A DNA stretch of 43,510 nucleotides from Gammaproteobacteria bacterium (GCA_003137095.1 PLET01000099.1:135-43644), one strand, 5' to 3'. Positions 7,869 through 16,632 are shown, counted from the first letter of the stretch. Made by a program: numbers and translations. Notes: generated from the letters alone by a model not told the origin.

Positions 7869-8497
7869 TTCCAACGCCGCGCCTCGAGCACCTGTGCACC
7901 GTCATCATCCTGTGCGCCGCCGCGTTCGGCGCGGCCGGGCAGGAGCGGATGCCGCCCATCCCGCAGGAACAAATGTCCGACGCGCAGAAAAAAATCGTCG
8001 CCGACATGGTGTCGAGCCAACGCGGCCGGCTGCCCCCGCCCATGGTGCCGATGCTGCGCAGTCCCGAACTCATGACGCGCATCGGGGGGCTCGGCGATTA
8101 CATCCTGTTTCATAACTCGCTCAATCCGCGGATCTTCGAACAGACCGTGATGCTGGTGGCGCGCCAGTGGACCCAGCAATTCGAATGGCGGCACCACTAT
8201 CCCCTGGCACTCAAGGCCGGCGTCAAACAGGAAACCCTCGATGCGATTGCGGAGGGCCGGCGGCCCGCCCTCCTGGCCGAGGACGAAGGGGTCGCCTACG
8301 ACTTCGCCGCGGAGCTGCTCGCCAATAGGTCCGTGAGCGACGCAACCTACGGGCGTTTCCTCGGCAAATTCAGCGAACAGAACCTGATCGACATGATCGG
8401 CACGCTCGGCTTCTACACCTCGGTTGCCATGGTCATCAACGTCGATCGCACGCCGCTCGAAAACACCACGACGCCGCTGCTCAGGGCGCTGCCCTGA
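7865..8497 (+). CDS. Exported carboxymuconolactone decarboxylase-like protein
   Basis: A 210-residue protein starting at the ATG of an ATGA overlap with the hydrolase. Residues 1-25 are a Sec-type signal (LCTVIILCAAAFGAAG). The CMD-like helical core shows SLNPRIFEQTVMLVARQW and then FEWRHHYPLALKAGV, with the conserved Glu/His pair but no AhpD-type CxxC. Classical PcaC decarboxylates gamma-carboxymuconolactone in the cytoplasm; exported relatives of this kind are of unknown activity. It is the last gene of the plus-strand run and ends 3 bases before the convergent Yip1-type gene. Confidence 0.84.
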   Translation: MIPTPRLEHLCTVIILCAAAFGAAGQERMPPIPQEQMSDAQKKIVADMVSSQRGRLPPPMVPMLRSPELMTRIGGLGDYILFHNSLNPRIFEQTVMLVARQWTQQFEWRHHYPLALKAGVKQETLDAIAEGRRPALLAEDEGVAYDFAAELLANRSVSDATYGRFLGKFSEQNLIDMIGTLGFYTSVAMVINVDRTPLENTTTPLLRALP

Positions 8498-8500
8498 AAA

Positions 8501-9778
8501 TCACTGAATCTTCTGCACGCCGTCGTCCTTGAGTGCTTCGAGGCCGGCGAGATTGACGCTCGCCACGGCAGACTTCAGGTCATCGAGGCTGGCGGCGGTG
8601 CCCTGGGCATTCACCGAGAATCGTCCCCCGACAATGACGCCGTATTCGCCGTCCCTGCCGCCGCTGTCCCACTTCTCGTGAATCCATCGATCGCCGGAGC
8701 GGTAGGTCTTGTCGTAGCCGTGATCGGTCTCGGTGTCCTGCTCGACTCCCGCGAATCCGGCCAGCGACATCAGCCCCTTGGCGCCGCCGAGATCCGTGAC
8801 GTCCAATTTCACCGAGTGGCCGGCGTCATCGGCGTAGCTGGCATGGGCCTTGGACACCTGCATGCCGAGCGCGCCGTTGCGCTCCACCGACAGGTCCGTG
8901 CGCTTCATGCCGCCGATCGAATCGGGAACGAATGACTTCAGCCGGTCGGGCGCCAGCGCTTCGACCTTGAGGCCGCCGCCGAGAGTCGCGGCCACCATCG
9001 CCTTGGCGGCGGCGGCCTGCGCATCGGCGTCGCCGGACTTCTGTGCGGCATCCATCTGCTTGCCCGCGATCGCGGCCTGTTTGCCGATGGCGGCGAGTTT
9101 GCCGAGCGGGCTGTTGGCGTCGAACGTGGCATCGCTGCCGGAGTAGGCGCTGCGGCCGGCGGCGCCCATCATCGCCCCGCCCATGCCGGTGGCGGCGCCG
9201 ACGAAGAATCCGACGACCCAGCCGACGATGATCGCCACGATGATGGTGACGGCGGTGTAGCCGGCGGCCTTGTCGGGCGGACATTTCATGGTGACGGGCA
9301 GTCCGACGTACAGCAGGTAGATGCCGTAGACCAGGGCCGCCAGCGTGATCAGGATCCACAGCCCGGGAATGATCTGTCCGATGCTCGCGACCCAGGCCGC
9401 GGTGTACGCATAGGCCACGGTCTTGAGGGCCTGTACCCGATCTTTCTGTCCGCCAAAGCTCGGCGCCAGCGCGTCGATGAGCAGCGCGACCAAAAAGACG
9501 CCCACCAGGCTGAGCACGTAGTTCACGATGAAGCCCGTCAAACCTGCACCGATGCCGATGCGCATCGTGCCCATGAAGGGCAGCCCGACCCCGATCACGG
9601 ACATTTTGAGGAAGCCCATGACCGCGGGAATCGCCGCCATGATCAGGATGTAGCGCGTATACAAGCCGCCGACGGTGTCCGGCTCGGCCGCAATGACCGG
9701 CCATTCGAGCTTGGGCCTGAGCAGGATGGCCATGGCGCGGTCGACGATGCCTTTTCTGATGGCGCTATCCCCGATCAT
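8501..9778 (-). CDS. Yip1-domain membrane protein with soluble C-terminal domain
   Basis: A 425-residue protein. ATG at 9778 has a GGAGAAA ribosome site; the open frame upstream to 9841 lacks one. Residues 1-35 are cytoplasmic-looking (IVDRAMAILLRPKLEWPVIA), followed by about five hydrophobic helices to about residue 205, as in Yip1/DUF1282 proteins. An Ala/Gly-rich linker leads to a soluble domain (about 270-425) with beta-rich segments such as GYDKTYRSGDRWIHEKW. The role is unknown; related proteins are thought to act in membrane organisation. It stands alone between a convergent neighbour and the c-di-GMP gene behind it. Confidence 0.75.
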   Translation of the reverse strand: MIGDSAIRKGIVDRAMAILLRPKLEWPVIAAEPDTVGGLYTRYILIMAAIPAVMGFLKMSVIGVGLPFMGTMRIGIGAGLTGFIVNYVLSLVGVFLVALLIDALAPSFGGQKDRVQALKTVAYAYTAAWVASIGQIIPGLWILITLAALVYGIYLLYVGLPVTMKCPPDKAAGYTAVTIIVAIIVGWVVGFFVGAATGMGGAMMGAAGRSAYSGSDATFDANSPLGKLAAIGKQAAIAGKQMDAAQKSGDADAQAAAAKAMVAATLGGGLKVEALAPDRLKSFVPDSIGGMKRTDLSVERNGALGMQVSKAHASYADDAGHSVKLDVTDLGGAKGLMSLAGFAGVEQDTETDHGYDKTYRSGDRWIHEKWDSGGRDGEYGVIVGGRFSVNAQGTAASLDDLKSAVASVNLAGLEALKDDGVQKIQ

Positions 9779-9860
9779 ATTGTTTCTCCGACAATTTAGA
9801 GGGTGGGAGCGAAGCCTACGCCGGGCCGTGCCACCGGGCAATGCCCCGGGTTCCGGCGGA

Positions 9861-12191
9861 CTAATGGGTGGTCAGGGTGACCGTGTCGGTGACGTCGTCG
9901 ACCGCGAAGTCCACCGGTACCGCGACCACCGGGACACGCGTCTTGCCGACCAGCCAGTTCTCCAACTCATTGGCCGGCATGGGCTTGGCATACAAATAGC
10001 CCTGGCCGATGTCGCACTGGAATTCGCGCAGCCGCGCCGCCGCGGCCTCGGTTTCGATGCCCTCGGCCACCACTTTGAGCCCCAGGCTGTGGCCCATGTC
10101 GATCGCGGAGCGCACCACGGCGGCGAACTCGGCGTCGGATTCCAGGCCGAGTACGAAGCTGCGGTCGATCTTCACCTCGTGCACCGGCATGCGCGCCAAA
10201 TGGCTGAGCGATGAATAGCCGGTGCCGAAATCGTCGATCGACAGGATCACGCCGAGCGCCGCCAGCGCGTCCAGCATCTGCAGCGCGCGCGTGGGATCCT
10301 CGAAGAATCCGCTTTCCGTGACCTCCAGCGTCAGCAGGCCCGGCGGCAAGCGGTGCCGCGAGAGGGCGCTGGCCACGCGCAAATCGAAGCGGCTGTCGCC
10401 GATGTCGTCGGCACTGACATTGACCGCCACCGGCAGCGGCCGGCCGGCGCGGTACCATTCGGCGCCTTGTGCCACGGCGCGATCGAGCGTCCAGCGGGTC
10501 AGGCGCCGGATGAAGCCGGTCTGTTCGGCAAAGGGCACGAATGCCGCCGGACCCAGCAGACCGCGCGTGGGATGCTGCCAGCGAAGCAGAACCTCCACGC
10601 CGGCGACCCGGTTGGCGGCGAATTCCATTTTCGGCTGAAAGTACATGCGCAGCTCATCATGATCGACCGCGTGCTGCAGCTCGCCGAGCAGCGACAGCTG
10701 ATCGCGCGACTCCGTCTTCAGTGCAACCTCGTAAACCGCCAGCACGCGCTTCTCCCGGCGGGCGCGCTCCAGGGCGAGGTCGGCGCAGCGCATCAGCTCA
10801 TCCGCCACCGCGGCATCGGTCGGTGCAATGGCGAGCCCGACGGTCGAACTCACGTCGATCAGCTGCGCCTGGACCGAAACCGGATCGACCATACGGCTCA
10901 GGAGCGATGCGCCCCAATTCTGCAGCGTCGCGTCCGGCGCCAGCCGCGTATAGGCGGCGAACTGGTCGGCGGCGAGCCGGGCCACCGCCTGTCCGGCGGC
11001 CGGTGCCTTGGTCAGGCGCTGCGCGATCTTGATCAGCACCGCATCGCCCACGGAATATCCGAGGTGTTCGTTGATGCGCCGAAACCGGTTCAGGTCGATG
11101 AGCGCCACCGCGATCCGGTCGGCCCCCGGCTCGGCCAGCGCGCCGGCGAGCGACGCACCGAAGGCGGTGCGATTCATCAGTCCGGTGAGGGAGTCCTCGT
11201 AGGCGAGCTGGCGGATCGATTGATCGCGGGATTGAACCGCGGCCTGCATGAGCTGCAGGCCCTCGGCGAGGACACCGAGTTCGTCGCCGCGCTGCACGGT
11301 CACGGGCAGATCATAGGTGCCGCCGCGCATCTGGTCGACGGCGTCCGTCAGATCCTTGAGCGGCCGGGTGATGTTGCGCGCCAGCCAGAACGCCGCGCAG
11401 CCCGAACCGACCAGGCTCACCGCAGCGATGAGGAATAACACGTCGGTCAGGCGCGCGAACGGCGCCCTGGCGTCGGCGAGCGAACGCGACAGCGTCGCCA
11501 CCACGTTGGCGCCCGGCTCCTCCGACAAGGTGATGTGCCGCGTGGCGAGGTCCGTGGCGCGGGCCTCGGCGGCGGGCGCCGTGCTGACCGCGGTCGACCA
11601 GGCGTTGCCGGATTGGTACGAGAGGGTGACGGCGAGGCCGGTGATGTCGGCCAACTCAGTGGCGGCCTTCGAGTCGAGTTCGAACCCCATGACGATCCAC
11701 GCCACCGGCAGGGGGCTGCGCACCGCCACGGACACCAGCTGGTAGACGTGGCCCCGCTCTACCATGATGGTGGTCCTGCCGTCGCCGCGCGCGGCGCCAA
11801 TGGGCAGACGGGAAACGGGGAAGGTCATGCCGGCCGTGGCGTTCGATCCCACCGCCGCGATGACCTTGTCGTCGAGCGAGGTCAGCACCACCATGGCCGC
11901 GCCGATGCGCGCGCCGCTGTTCTCGAGGGCCGAGGCGAGAGTGTCGCTGTCGCGAGCCGCAACCGCCTCGCGAAAGCCGTAATCGGCGGCCACCGCCTGC
12001 GCGGCCTGCGTCAGCTGCCGGCGATTGGCGTCGAGCACGCGCAGGAACACCCGTGCTCCGACATCGAGCTGGCGTTGCACCTCGCGTTCGGCGTTGCCGT
12101 GGTTGGCCGCGGACACGGCGCCGAAGGCGGCCGCGAGCACGGCCGCCAGCAGAAGGACGAAGGTGACGGCGATGCGGGTGCGTAGCGGCAC
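9861..12191 (-). CDS. Membrane sensor c-di-GMP phosphodiesterase (HAMP, degenerate GGDEF, EAL)
   Basis: A 776-residue protein with a GTG start and a GGAAA site. A transmembrane helix lies at about 7-28, a periplasmic sensor region at about 30-245, a second helix at about 247-270 and HAMP to about 322. In the GGDEF domain (about 330-490) the signature is AADQF (407-411), so cyclase activity is unlikely. The EAL domain (about 500-745) has the variant EVL (533-535), NVS (591-593), DDFGTGYSS (653-661), VKIDRSF and QGYLYAKPM, so catalytic residues look complete. It should hydrolyse c-di-GMP in response to a periplasmic signal. It follows the cupredoxin gene by 10 bases. Confidence 0.92.
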   Translation of the reverse strand: MPLRTRIAVTFVLLLAAVLAAAFGAVSAANHGNAEREVQRQLDVGARVFLRVLDANRRQLTQAAQAVAADYGFREAVAARDSDTLASALENSGARIGAAMVVLTSLDDKVIAAVGSNATAGMTFPVSRLPIGAARGDGRTTIMVERGHVYQLVSVAVRSPLPVAWIVMGFELDSKAATELADITGLAVTLSYQSGNAWSTAVSTAPAAEARATDLATRHITLSEEPGANVVATLSRSLADARAPFARLTDVLFLIAAVSLVGSGCAAFWLARNITRPLKDLTDAVDQMRGGTYDLPVTVQRGDELGVLAEGLQLMQAAVQSRDQSIRQLAYEDSLTGLMNRTAFGASLAGALAEPGADRIAVALIDLNRFRRINEHLGYSVGDAVLIKIAQRLTKAPAAGQAVARLAADQFAAYTRLAPDATLQNWGASLLSRMVDPVSVQAQLIDVSSTVGLAIAPTDAAVADELMRCADLALERARREKRVLAVYEVALKTESRDQLSLLGELQHAVDHDELRMYFQPKMEFAANRVAGVEVLLRWQHPTRGLLGPAAFVPFAEQTGFIRRLTRWTLDRAVAQGAEWYRAGRPLPVAVNVSADDIGDSRFDLRVASALSRHRLPPGLLTLEVTESGFFEDPTRALQMLDALAALGVILSIDDFGTGYSSLSHLARMPVHEVKIDRSFVLGLESDAEFAAVVRSAIDMGHSLGLKVVAEGIETEAAAARLREFQCDIGQGYLYAKPMPANELENWLVGKTRVPVVAVPVDFAVDDVTDTVTLTTH

Positions 12192-12201
12192 GGCGTTTCC
12201 G

Positions 12202-12852
12202 TCAAGGCCAAGCCGCGACCGACGCGGGAGAGTTCGCGAGGTCGACGACCACCGCCAGCGTCAGGGGTGCAGCCTGCACCTCGACCTGCCGCGGCGGCAC
12301 GGCGGCGGCCAGATCCGGATGCCAGACGCGCAGGCGATAACGGCCGGCCGGCAGGTTCAACTCGGCGATGCCCGAAGGCGGCGTTTTGGCGAAATAGGGT
12401 GTGTCCACCACGCCGACGAAGGCCACCATGTTGTCGTGAATGTTGCAGCCGAGCACCACCAGTCCGGGCGTGTCGAAGGTCACCGGTTCACTCGGCATGC
12501 CGGCATACAGCTTCAAGGTGAACTTCTTGGCGGGCGAAAACGAGTACACCTGATGGCGGATCTGATCGCTGTTCGGAAAGGTGATCGAGGTGCCGGTGCG
12601 TACCACCGTGACTCGCGGCACGAATTGCTTGTGGACCTGGTCGATGATCGCCGAATTGCGGCTGGCGGGCGGCTCGCCATCGAGCGGATCGAAAACCAGC
12701 ACCGTGTCGGCAGCCGGCATGCCCGAGGCGCCCACCACGTGCACCGACACCACCGCGGCGCCGGCCGCGTGCGCGAACATCGCCGTCTGTGCGATCGAAC
12801 CGATCAGCGCCGCGGTGCGGCCCGCACGAGCGCCGGGTGACGCGCCGTTCAC
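12202..12852 (-). CDS. Periplasmic cupredoxin-like (methylamine utilisation-type) protein
   Basis: A 216-residue protein. The GTG at 12852 overlaps the globin stop (GTGA). The first 32 residues resemble a signal peptide. The domain at about 33-150 has type 1 copper ligands: H100 (IRHQVYSFS) and the CxxHxxM group C136, H139 and M142 in GCNIHDNM. A beta-sandwich end (AGRYRLRVWHPDL) follows. Related proteins are often annotated as methylamine utilisation proteins, without evidence for that role here. It sits between a globin and a c-di-GMP phosphodiesterase, suggesting an electron-transfer or gas/redox-sensing partnership. Confidence 0.85.
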   Translation of the reverse strand: MNGASPGARAGRTAALIGSIAQTAMFAHAAGAAVVSVHVVGASGMPAADTVLVFDPLDGEPPASRNSAIIDQVHKQFVPRVTVVRTGTSITFPNSDQIRHQVYSFSPAKKFTLKLYAGMPSEPVTFDTPGLVVLGCNIHDNMVAFVGVVDTPYFAKTPPSGIAELNLPAGRYRLRVWHPDLAAAVPPRQVEVQAAPLTLAVVVDLANSPASVAAWP

Positions 12853-13298
12853 CGACGTGCTCCTGCGGACGGTTCGACCACGTCGCGCTTCATCGGGGCG
12901 AGCAGGCGCAGCAGCTCGTTGGTGGCCGACACGCCGACCCCGCGCTCCTTGAGTATCGCGCGCAGCGTCGCCACCATGCCGTAGAAGTCGGCCTGCGTGA
13001 TGTGATGGCCGGCGTGGACCTGGCGCATGCTGTCGCCCGAGTAATGGCACGGCCCCCCGGCCAGATCGCAGATCTGCTCGGCGAGCAGGCGCTTGATGCG
13101 GTCGAGCTTGGCGTCCTTGAAGCTGGCGCCGAGCTTCGGATCGGCGGCCACGCGATCGATGAGCGAATCGGCGATCGCGCCGACGCCGCTCTCGCCGCCG
13201 AGCCGTTCGTACAAGCTCGCGCCGGCGGCACGCGATGCGCCCGCGCCCAGCGCGCAGGCCAGCCACAGAGCGAGCAATGCGTATTTAACAGTTGTCAT
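12849..13298 (-). CDS. Exported group 1 truncated haemoglobin
   Basis: A 149-residue protein starting at ATG 13298; a TTG 15 bases upstream is less likely. Residues 1-26 form a signal peptide (ALLALWLACALGAGASRAAG). The remainder is a 2/2 globin: SLYERLGGESGVGAIADSL at the A/B helices and MRQVHAGHHITQADF around the proximal haem histidine (H95). A CHYSGDS segment precedes it. Truncated globins bind oxygen or nitric oxide; export is unusual for the family. It is the first gene of a three-gene operon with the cupredoxin and the EAL protein, and diverges from the DUF3034 gene. Confidence 0.88.
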   Translation of the reverse strand: MTTVKYALLALWLACALGAGASRAAGASLYERLGGESGVGAIADSLIDRVAADPKLGASFKDAKLDRIKRLLAEQICDLAGGPCHYSGDSMRQVHAGHHITQADFYGMVATLRAILKERGVGVSATNELLRLLAPMKRDVVEPSAGARR

Positions 13299-13390
13299 AA
13301 TTGGCGCCGGCAAAGTTTTAGGTTAAACGGGACGGCGCGGTGGGGCTGTGCGCTTGCCCACAATATTTCGCTGCCTGATCAACTCAAGGA

Positions 13391-13411
13391 TTATCGGCAC
13401 GCGGCCGATAA
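13391..13411. promoter_or_regulatory. Perfect inverted repeat in a divergent promoter region
   Basis: TTATCGGC (13391-13398) and GCCGATAA (13404-13411) flank a 5-base centre. After one mismatch, two more pairs (GG with CC) extend the stem. It lies between the globin operon and the DUF3034 gene, about 40 bases before the latter. It could be an operator for a dimeric regulator or an RNA hairpin. Confidence 0.45.
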
Positions 13412-13448
13412 GCCTTTAACGCCGCGCGGCGATGAGATGGATGGGTGA

Positions 13449-14315
13449 ATGCGGGCGATCATTCGTTCAGGGTTTTCCCCATGTGTGGTCTGCTTGTGCG
13501 TGGCGACCGTTGGTCCCGCCGCGGCGGGCGATCGACTCGCATGGACCGGCGCGGTCAGCGAAGTCGAAGGCGCCGGCGGCGGCGGTCTGGTGCCGTGGGC
13601 GCTGATCGGCGGCCTCGGCACCGACGAGCAGATCGGTGCGAGCGGCTTCGCGACCTACGTCACCACCGACGATTTTTCACTGCGCGCCGCCGGCGCCAGC
13701 GTGGACATCGACGATAGGGTGGAGCTGGCCGCGGCCCGCCAGCGCTTCGATGCGGGCTCGGTCGTGCCCGGGTTGACCCTCGGACAGGACATCGTCGGCC
13801 TCAAGGTCCGCGTCATCGGCGACGCCGTGTTTGCGCCGGACAGCTGGCTGCCGCAGGTCGCGTTCGGCGCCCAATGGAAGCGGACGCTCGACTTCGACGC
13901 GATCCCGCATGCGGTGGGCGCCGCGAGCGGCGAGGACGTCGATTTGTACGTTGCCGCCACCAAGCTGTATTTCGCGGCGCTGGCCGGCCACAACGTGATC
14001 ATCGACGCCACGCTGCGCCGCACCCGCGCGAACCAATTCGGTCTGCTTGGATTCGGCGGCGACGGCAGCGGCTATTCCCTCGAACCCGAGGGCTCCGCGG
14101 CGGTCTGGCTGACCGACCAGATCCTGCTCGGCGCGGAATACCGCGACAAGCCGAGCAATCTGAGCGCATTCCGCGAGGACGCCGCCGGGGATGCGTTTCT
14201 GGCGTGGGGCCCGGTGAAGAACCTGTCGCTGGTCGCCGCCTGGACGGATCTCGGCCGCATCGCCGGCAAATCCGCTCAACGCGGCCTGTATATATCGCTC
14301 TGGGTGGGGATGTAG
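13449..14315 (+). CDS. DUF3034 family outer-membrane-like protein
   Basis: A 288-residue protein starting MRAIIRSGF with a signal peptide ending near PAAAGDRL. Alternating hydrophobic strands with Gly and aromatic residues, and the terminal LYISLWVGM, suggest a beta-barrel. The early LAWTGAVSEVEGAGGGGLVP and the ending match what I recall of DUF3034. Function is unknown. It diverges from the globin/cupredoxin/EAL operon across 150 bases. Similar gene neighbours recur with DUF3034 elsewhere, as far as I recall, so a shared envelope role is possible. Uup follows after 18 bases. Confidence 0.78.
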   Translation: MRAIIRSGFSPCVVCLCVATVGPAAAGDRLAWTGAVSEVEGAGGGGLVPWALIGGLGTDEQIGASGFATYVTTDDFSLRAAGASVDIDDRVELAAARQRFDAGSVVPGLTLGQDIVGLKVRVIGDAVFAPDSWLPQVAFGAQWKRTLDFDAIPHAVGAASGEDVDLYVAATKLYFAALAGHNVIIDATLRRTRANQFGLLGFGGDGSGYSLEPEGSAAVWLTDQILLGAEYRDKPSNLSAFREDAAGDAFLAWGPVKNLSLVAAWTDLGRIAGKSAQRGLYISLWVGM

Positions 14316-14333
14316 AGCAGAATACGCGGCCTC

Positions 14334-16139
14334 ATGCCCACCGCGCGCCTCGACAAGGTCTCCTTAAGTTTCGGCCTGAAGCCCCTGCTGGATCACGTCA
14401 CGCTGCAGATACGCCGCGGCGAACGCGTGTGCCTGGTGGGCCGCAACGGCGAGGGCAAATCCTCGCTGATGAGGCTGCTCGCGGGAGAGATCTGCGCCGA
14501 CAGCGGCGAGGTTTGGGTGAGGCCCGGCGCGCGTATGGCGAGCCTCGCGCAGGAAGTGGCGGCGGCGAGCGACGCGACGGTGCACGGCGTGGTCGAAGGC
14601 GGCCGCAGCGACGGCCACCAGGCAGATTGGCAATTCGAGCTGCAAGTGGACCAGGTCATGGCACGGCTGGGGCTCGACCGGGATGCGCCCATGAAGGCAC
14701 TGTCCGGGGGCTGGCGGCGGCGAGTCATGCTGGGCCGTGCATTGGTCGGTGCGCCGGATCTTCTGTTGCTCGACGAACCCACCAATCATCTGGACATCGA
14801 GGCAATCGGCTGGCTCGAGAACATGATGCTGGAATTCGAGGGGGCGCTGCTGTTCATCAGCCACGACCGCGCCTTCGTGCGCCGCGTGGCGACGCGCATC
14901 ATCGAACTCGACCGCGGGCAGCTGCGCTCGTGGCCCGGTAATTACGACGATTACGTGGAGCAGAAGCGCGCCGCCCTCGAGGTGGAGGCGCGGCATGCGG
15001 CGCTGTTCGACAAGAAGCTGGCGCAGGAGGAGGCATGGATCCGCCAGGGTGTCGAGGCGCGCCGTACGCGCAACGAAGGCCGGGTCCGTGCACTCGAACA
15101 GCTGCGCGTGCAGCGCCGCGAGCGCCGCGAGCGCATCGGCCAGGTCGAGGTGCGCGCTCAGGACGCGGCCTTGTCCGGCAAGCTGGTGTTCGAGGCGGTG
15201 CACGTCTGCCAACGCTTCGGTGCGCGGACCGTGCTGGCCGATTTTTCGGCGCGCATCATGCGCGGCGACCGCATCGGCATCATCGGCCCGAACGGCTGCG
15301 GCAAGACCACCTTGATCCGCCTGCTGGTCGGCGAGCTCGAGCCGACGAGCGGCGAGGTGCGCCGCGGCACCTCTTTGCTGCCCGCCTACTTCGACCAGCA
15401 GCGCGAACAGCTCGATCCCACCGCCAGCATCATGGACAACGTGACCGGCGGCAGCGGCGACAGCGTCACCATCAACGGACGTGTGCGCCACGTGACGGGA
15501 TACTTGCGCGATTTCCTGTTTCCGCCCGAACGCCTGCAGGCTCCGGTGAGCATGCTGTCGGGCGGAGAGCGCAACCGGCTGCTGCTGGCGCGATTGTTCG
15601 CCAAGCCGAGCAATCTGCTGATCATGGACGAGCCCACCAATGATCTGGACGTCGAGACGCTGGGGCTGCTCGAGGATTTGGTGGCGGACTATGCGGGCAC
15701 CCTGCTGCTGGTGAGCCACGACCGGGAATTCCTCGACAACGTCGTGACCAGCACGCTGGTGTTCGAGGGTGCGGGCCGCGTCAACGAGTACGTCGGCGGC
15801 TACAGCGACTGGCTGCGTCAGCGCAAGGTGCCCGCGCCGCCGCGCGCGATGGCCTCAACCGCCTCCGCTGCGCCGGCCGCTGCGGTTGCCGCGACCGCCG
15901 CCCGCGCGGCGCCCAAGCGCCGTCGACTTTCCCACCATGAGCAGCTCGAGATCGAGGCGCTGCCGGCCAGGATCCAGACGCTGGAGGCCGAACAAGGGCG
16001 GCTGCAATCCGATATCGGCGACCCGCAGCTGTTTCGCGCGTCGCCGGTGCGCGCCGCCGCCGCGCTCGAGCGTCTGCGCGAATTGACGGCCGACATCGAG
16101 GCTGCGTACGCGCGCTGGCACGCACTGGAATCCCGCTAG
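14334..16139 (+). CDS. uup: ABC-F ATPase, Uup-like
   Basis: A 601-residue cytoplasmic protein with two ABC domains. The first has Walker A GRNGEGKSS (36-44), signature LSGGWRRRVMLGRA and Walker B LLLLDEPTNHLDIEA. The second has Walker A GPNGCGKTT, signature LSGGERNRLLLARL and LLIMDEPTNDLDVET. Between them is the charged ABC-F linker. An Ala/Pro-rich stretch leads to a C-terminal coiled coil (LEIEALPARIQTLEAEQGRL), which separates Uup from EttA. Uup binds DNA or ribosomes and affects excision of transposons and replication stability. There are no membrane segments, so it is not a transporter. Confidence 0.93.
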   Translation: MPTARLDKVSLSFGLKPLLDHVTLQIRRGERVCLVGRNGEGKSSLMRLLAGEICADSGEVWVRPGARMASLAQEVAAASDATVHGVVEGGRSDGHQADWQFELQVDQVMARLGLDRDAPMKALSGGWRRRVMLGRALVGAPDLLLLDEPTNHLDIEAIGWLENMMLEFEGALLFISHDRAFVRRVATRIIELDRGQLRSWPGNYDDYVEQKRAALEVEARHAALFDKKLAQEEAWIRQGVEARRTRNEGRVRALEQLRVQRRERRERIGQVEVRAQDAALSGKLVFEAVHVCQRFGARTVLADFSARIMRGDRIGIIGPNGCGKTTLIRLLVGELEPTSGEVRRGTSLLPAYFDQQREQLDPTASIMDNVTGGSGDSVTINGRVRHVTGYLRDFLFPPERLQAPVSMLSGGERNRLLLARLFAKPSNLLIMDEPTNDLDVETLGLLEDLVADYAGTLLLVSHDREFLDNVVTSTLVFEGAGRVNEYVGGYSDWLRQRKVPAPPRAMASTASAAPAAAVAATAARAAPKRRRLSHHEQLEIEALPARIQTLEAEQGRLQSDIGDPQLFRASPVRAAAALERLRELTADIEAAYARWHALESR

Positions 16140-16155
16140 GCAGCGGGGCCGGTCA

Positions 16156-16551
16156 TCAGCGGCGCGTCCGGCCCCCGCGCCCCAGAAGATCCGGATTCGA
16201 GAGCCCAGCACCGGCGGCGTCGGGGATCACCAGTGAGGAGGCCTGCTCGCGGCGCATCTCCTGCAGCTCGCGCATGGTCTGTTGTACCGCCGCTTCCGCA
16301 GCCGGTCCGAACTTCGCAATGGCGCCGTCCAGGGTGGTTGCGTCGAGTTCGAAGCTGATCGGCACGGCCCCCATCGGCGTCATGATCTGGGCCTGCCCCA
16401 CGAACAGCACGGGCCGCGCGGCATCTGCCGATCCGTCGGATTTGACCGGCGTCAACCGGCGGATGGTGCCGACTTTGCGATCGGTGAAGATCTGTTCGTG
16501 ATACACCTGCGTCGAATCCATCGTTGCCTGGCGGTCGGTGGCGGAACTCAT
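16156..16551 (-). CDS. Conserved-looking protein of unknown function (131 aa)
   Basis: A soluble protein without a signal. A beta-rich N-terminal part (VGTIRRLTPVKSDG, then VLFVGQAQIMTPMGAVPISF) is followed by an amphipathic helix (EAAVQQTMRELQEMRREQ) and a basic, Gly/Arg-rich tail. I do not recognise the family. Codon use and a clean start support a gene. It is convergent with uup (16 bases apart) and divergent from mprF. A competing reading in another frame of the same strand (16136-16561) looks like a shadow. Confidence 0.65.
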   Translation of the reverse strand: MSSATDRQATMDSTQVYHEQIFTDRKVGTIRRLTPVKSDGSADAARPVLFVGQAQIMTPMGAVPISFELDATTLDGAIAKFGPAAEAAVQQTMRELQEMRREQASSLVIPDAAGAGLSNPDLLGRGGRTRR

Positions 16552-16632
16552 GAGAAGTCACCCTCTTGAACGTTGCTGAATTTTGCCATTGCCAACCCTA
16601 GCAGTTTCGGCGCGCTGGTACGATAGGCGCTT

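Noticed and set aside
12202-12852. True methylamine utilisation function for the cupredoxin
   Set aside because: No methylamine dehydrogenase genes are nearby; the name is only a family label.
13299-13448. c-di-GMP riboswitch upstream of DUF3034, suggested by the neighbouring EAL gene
   Set aside because: I looked for GEMM-type conserved segments and found none; only a simple inverted repeat is visible.
16565-16591. Heat-shock promoter before mprF (CTTGAA at 16565)
   Set aside because: The matching -10 position reads CCATTG, too far from CCCCAT, and mprF is not a known sigma-32 target.
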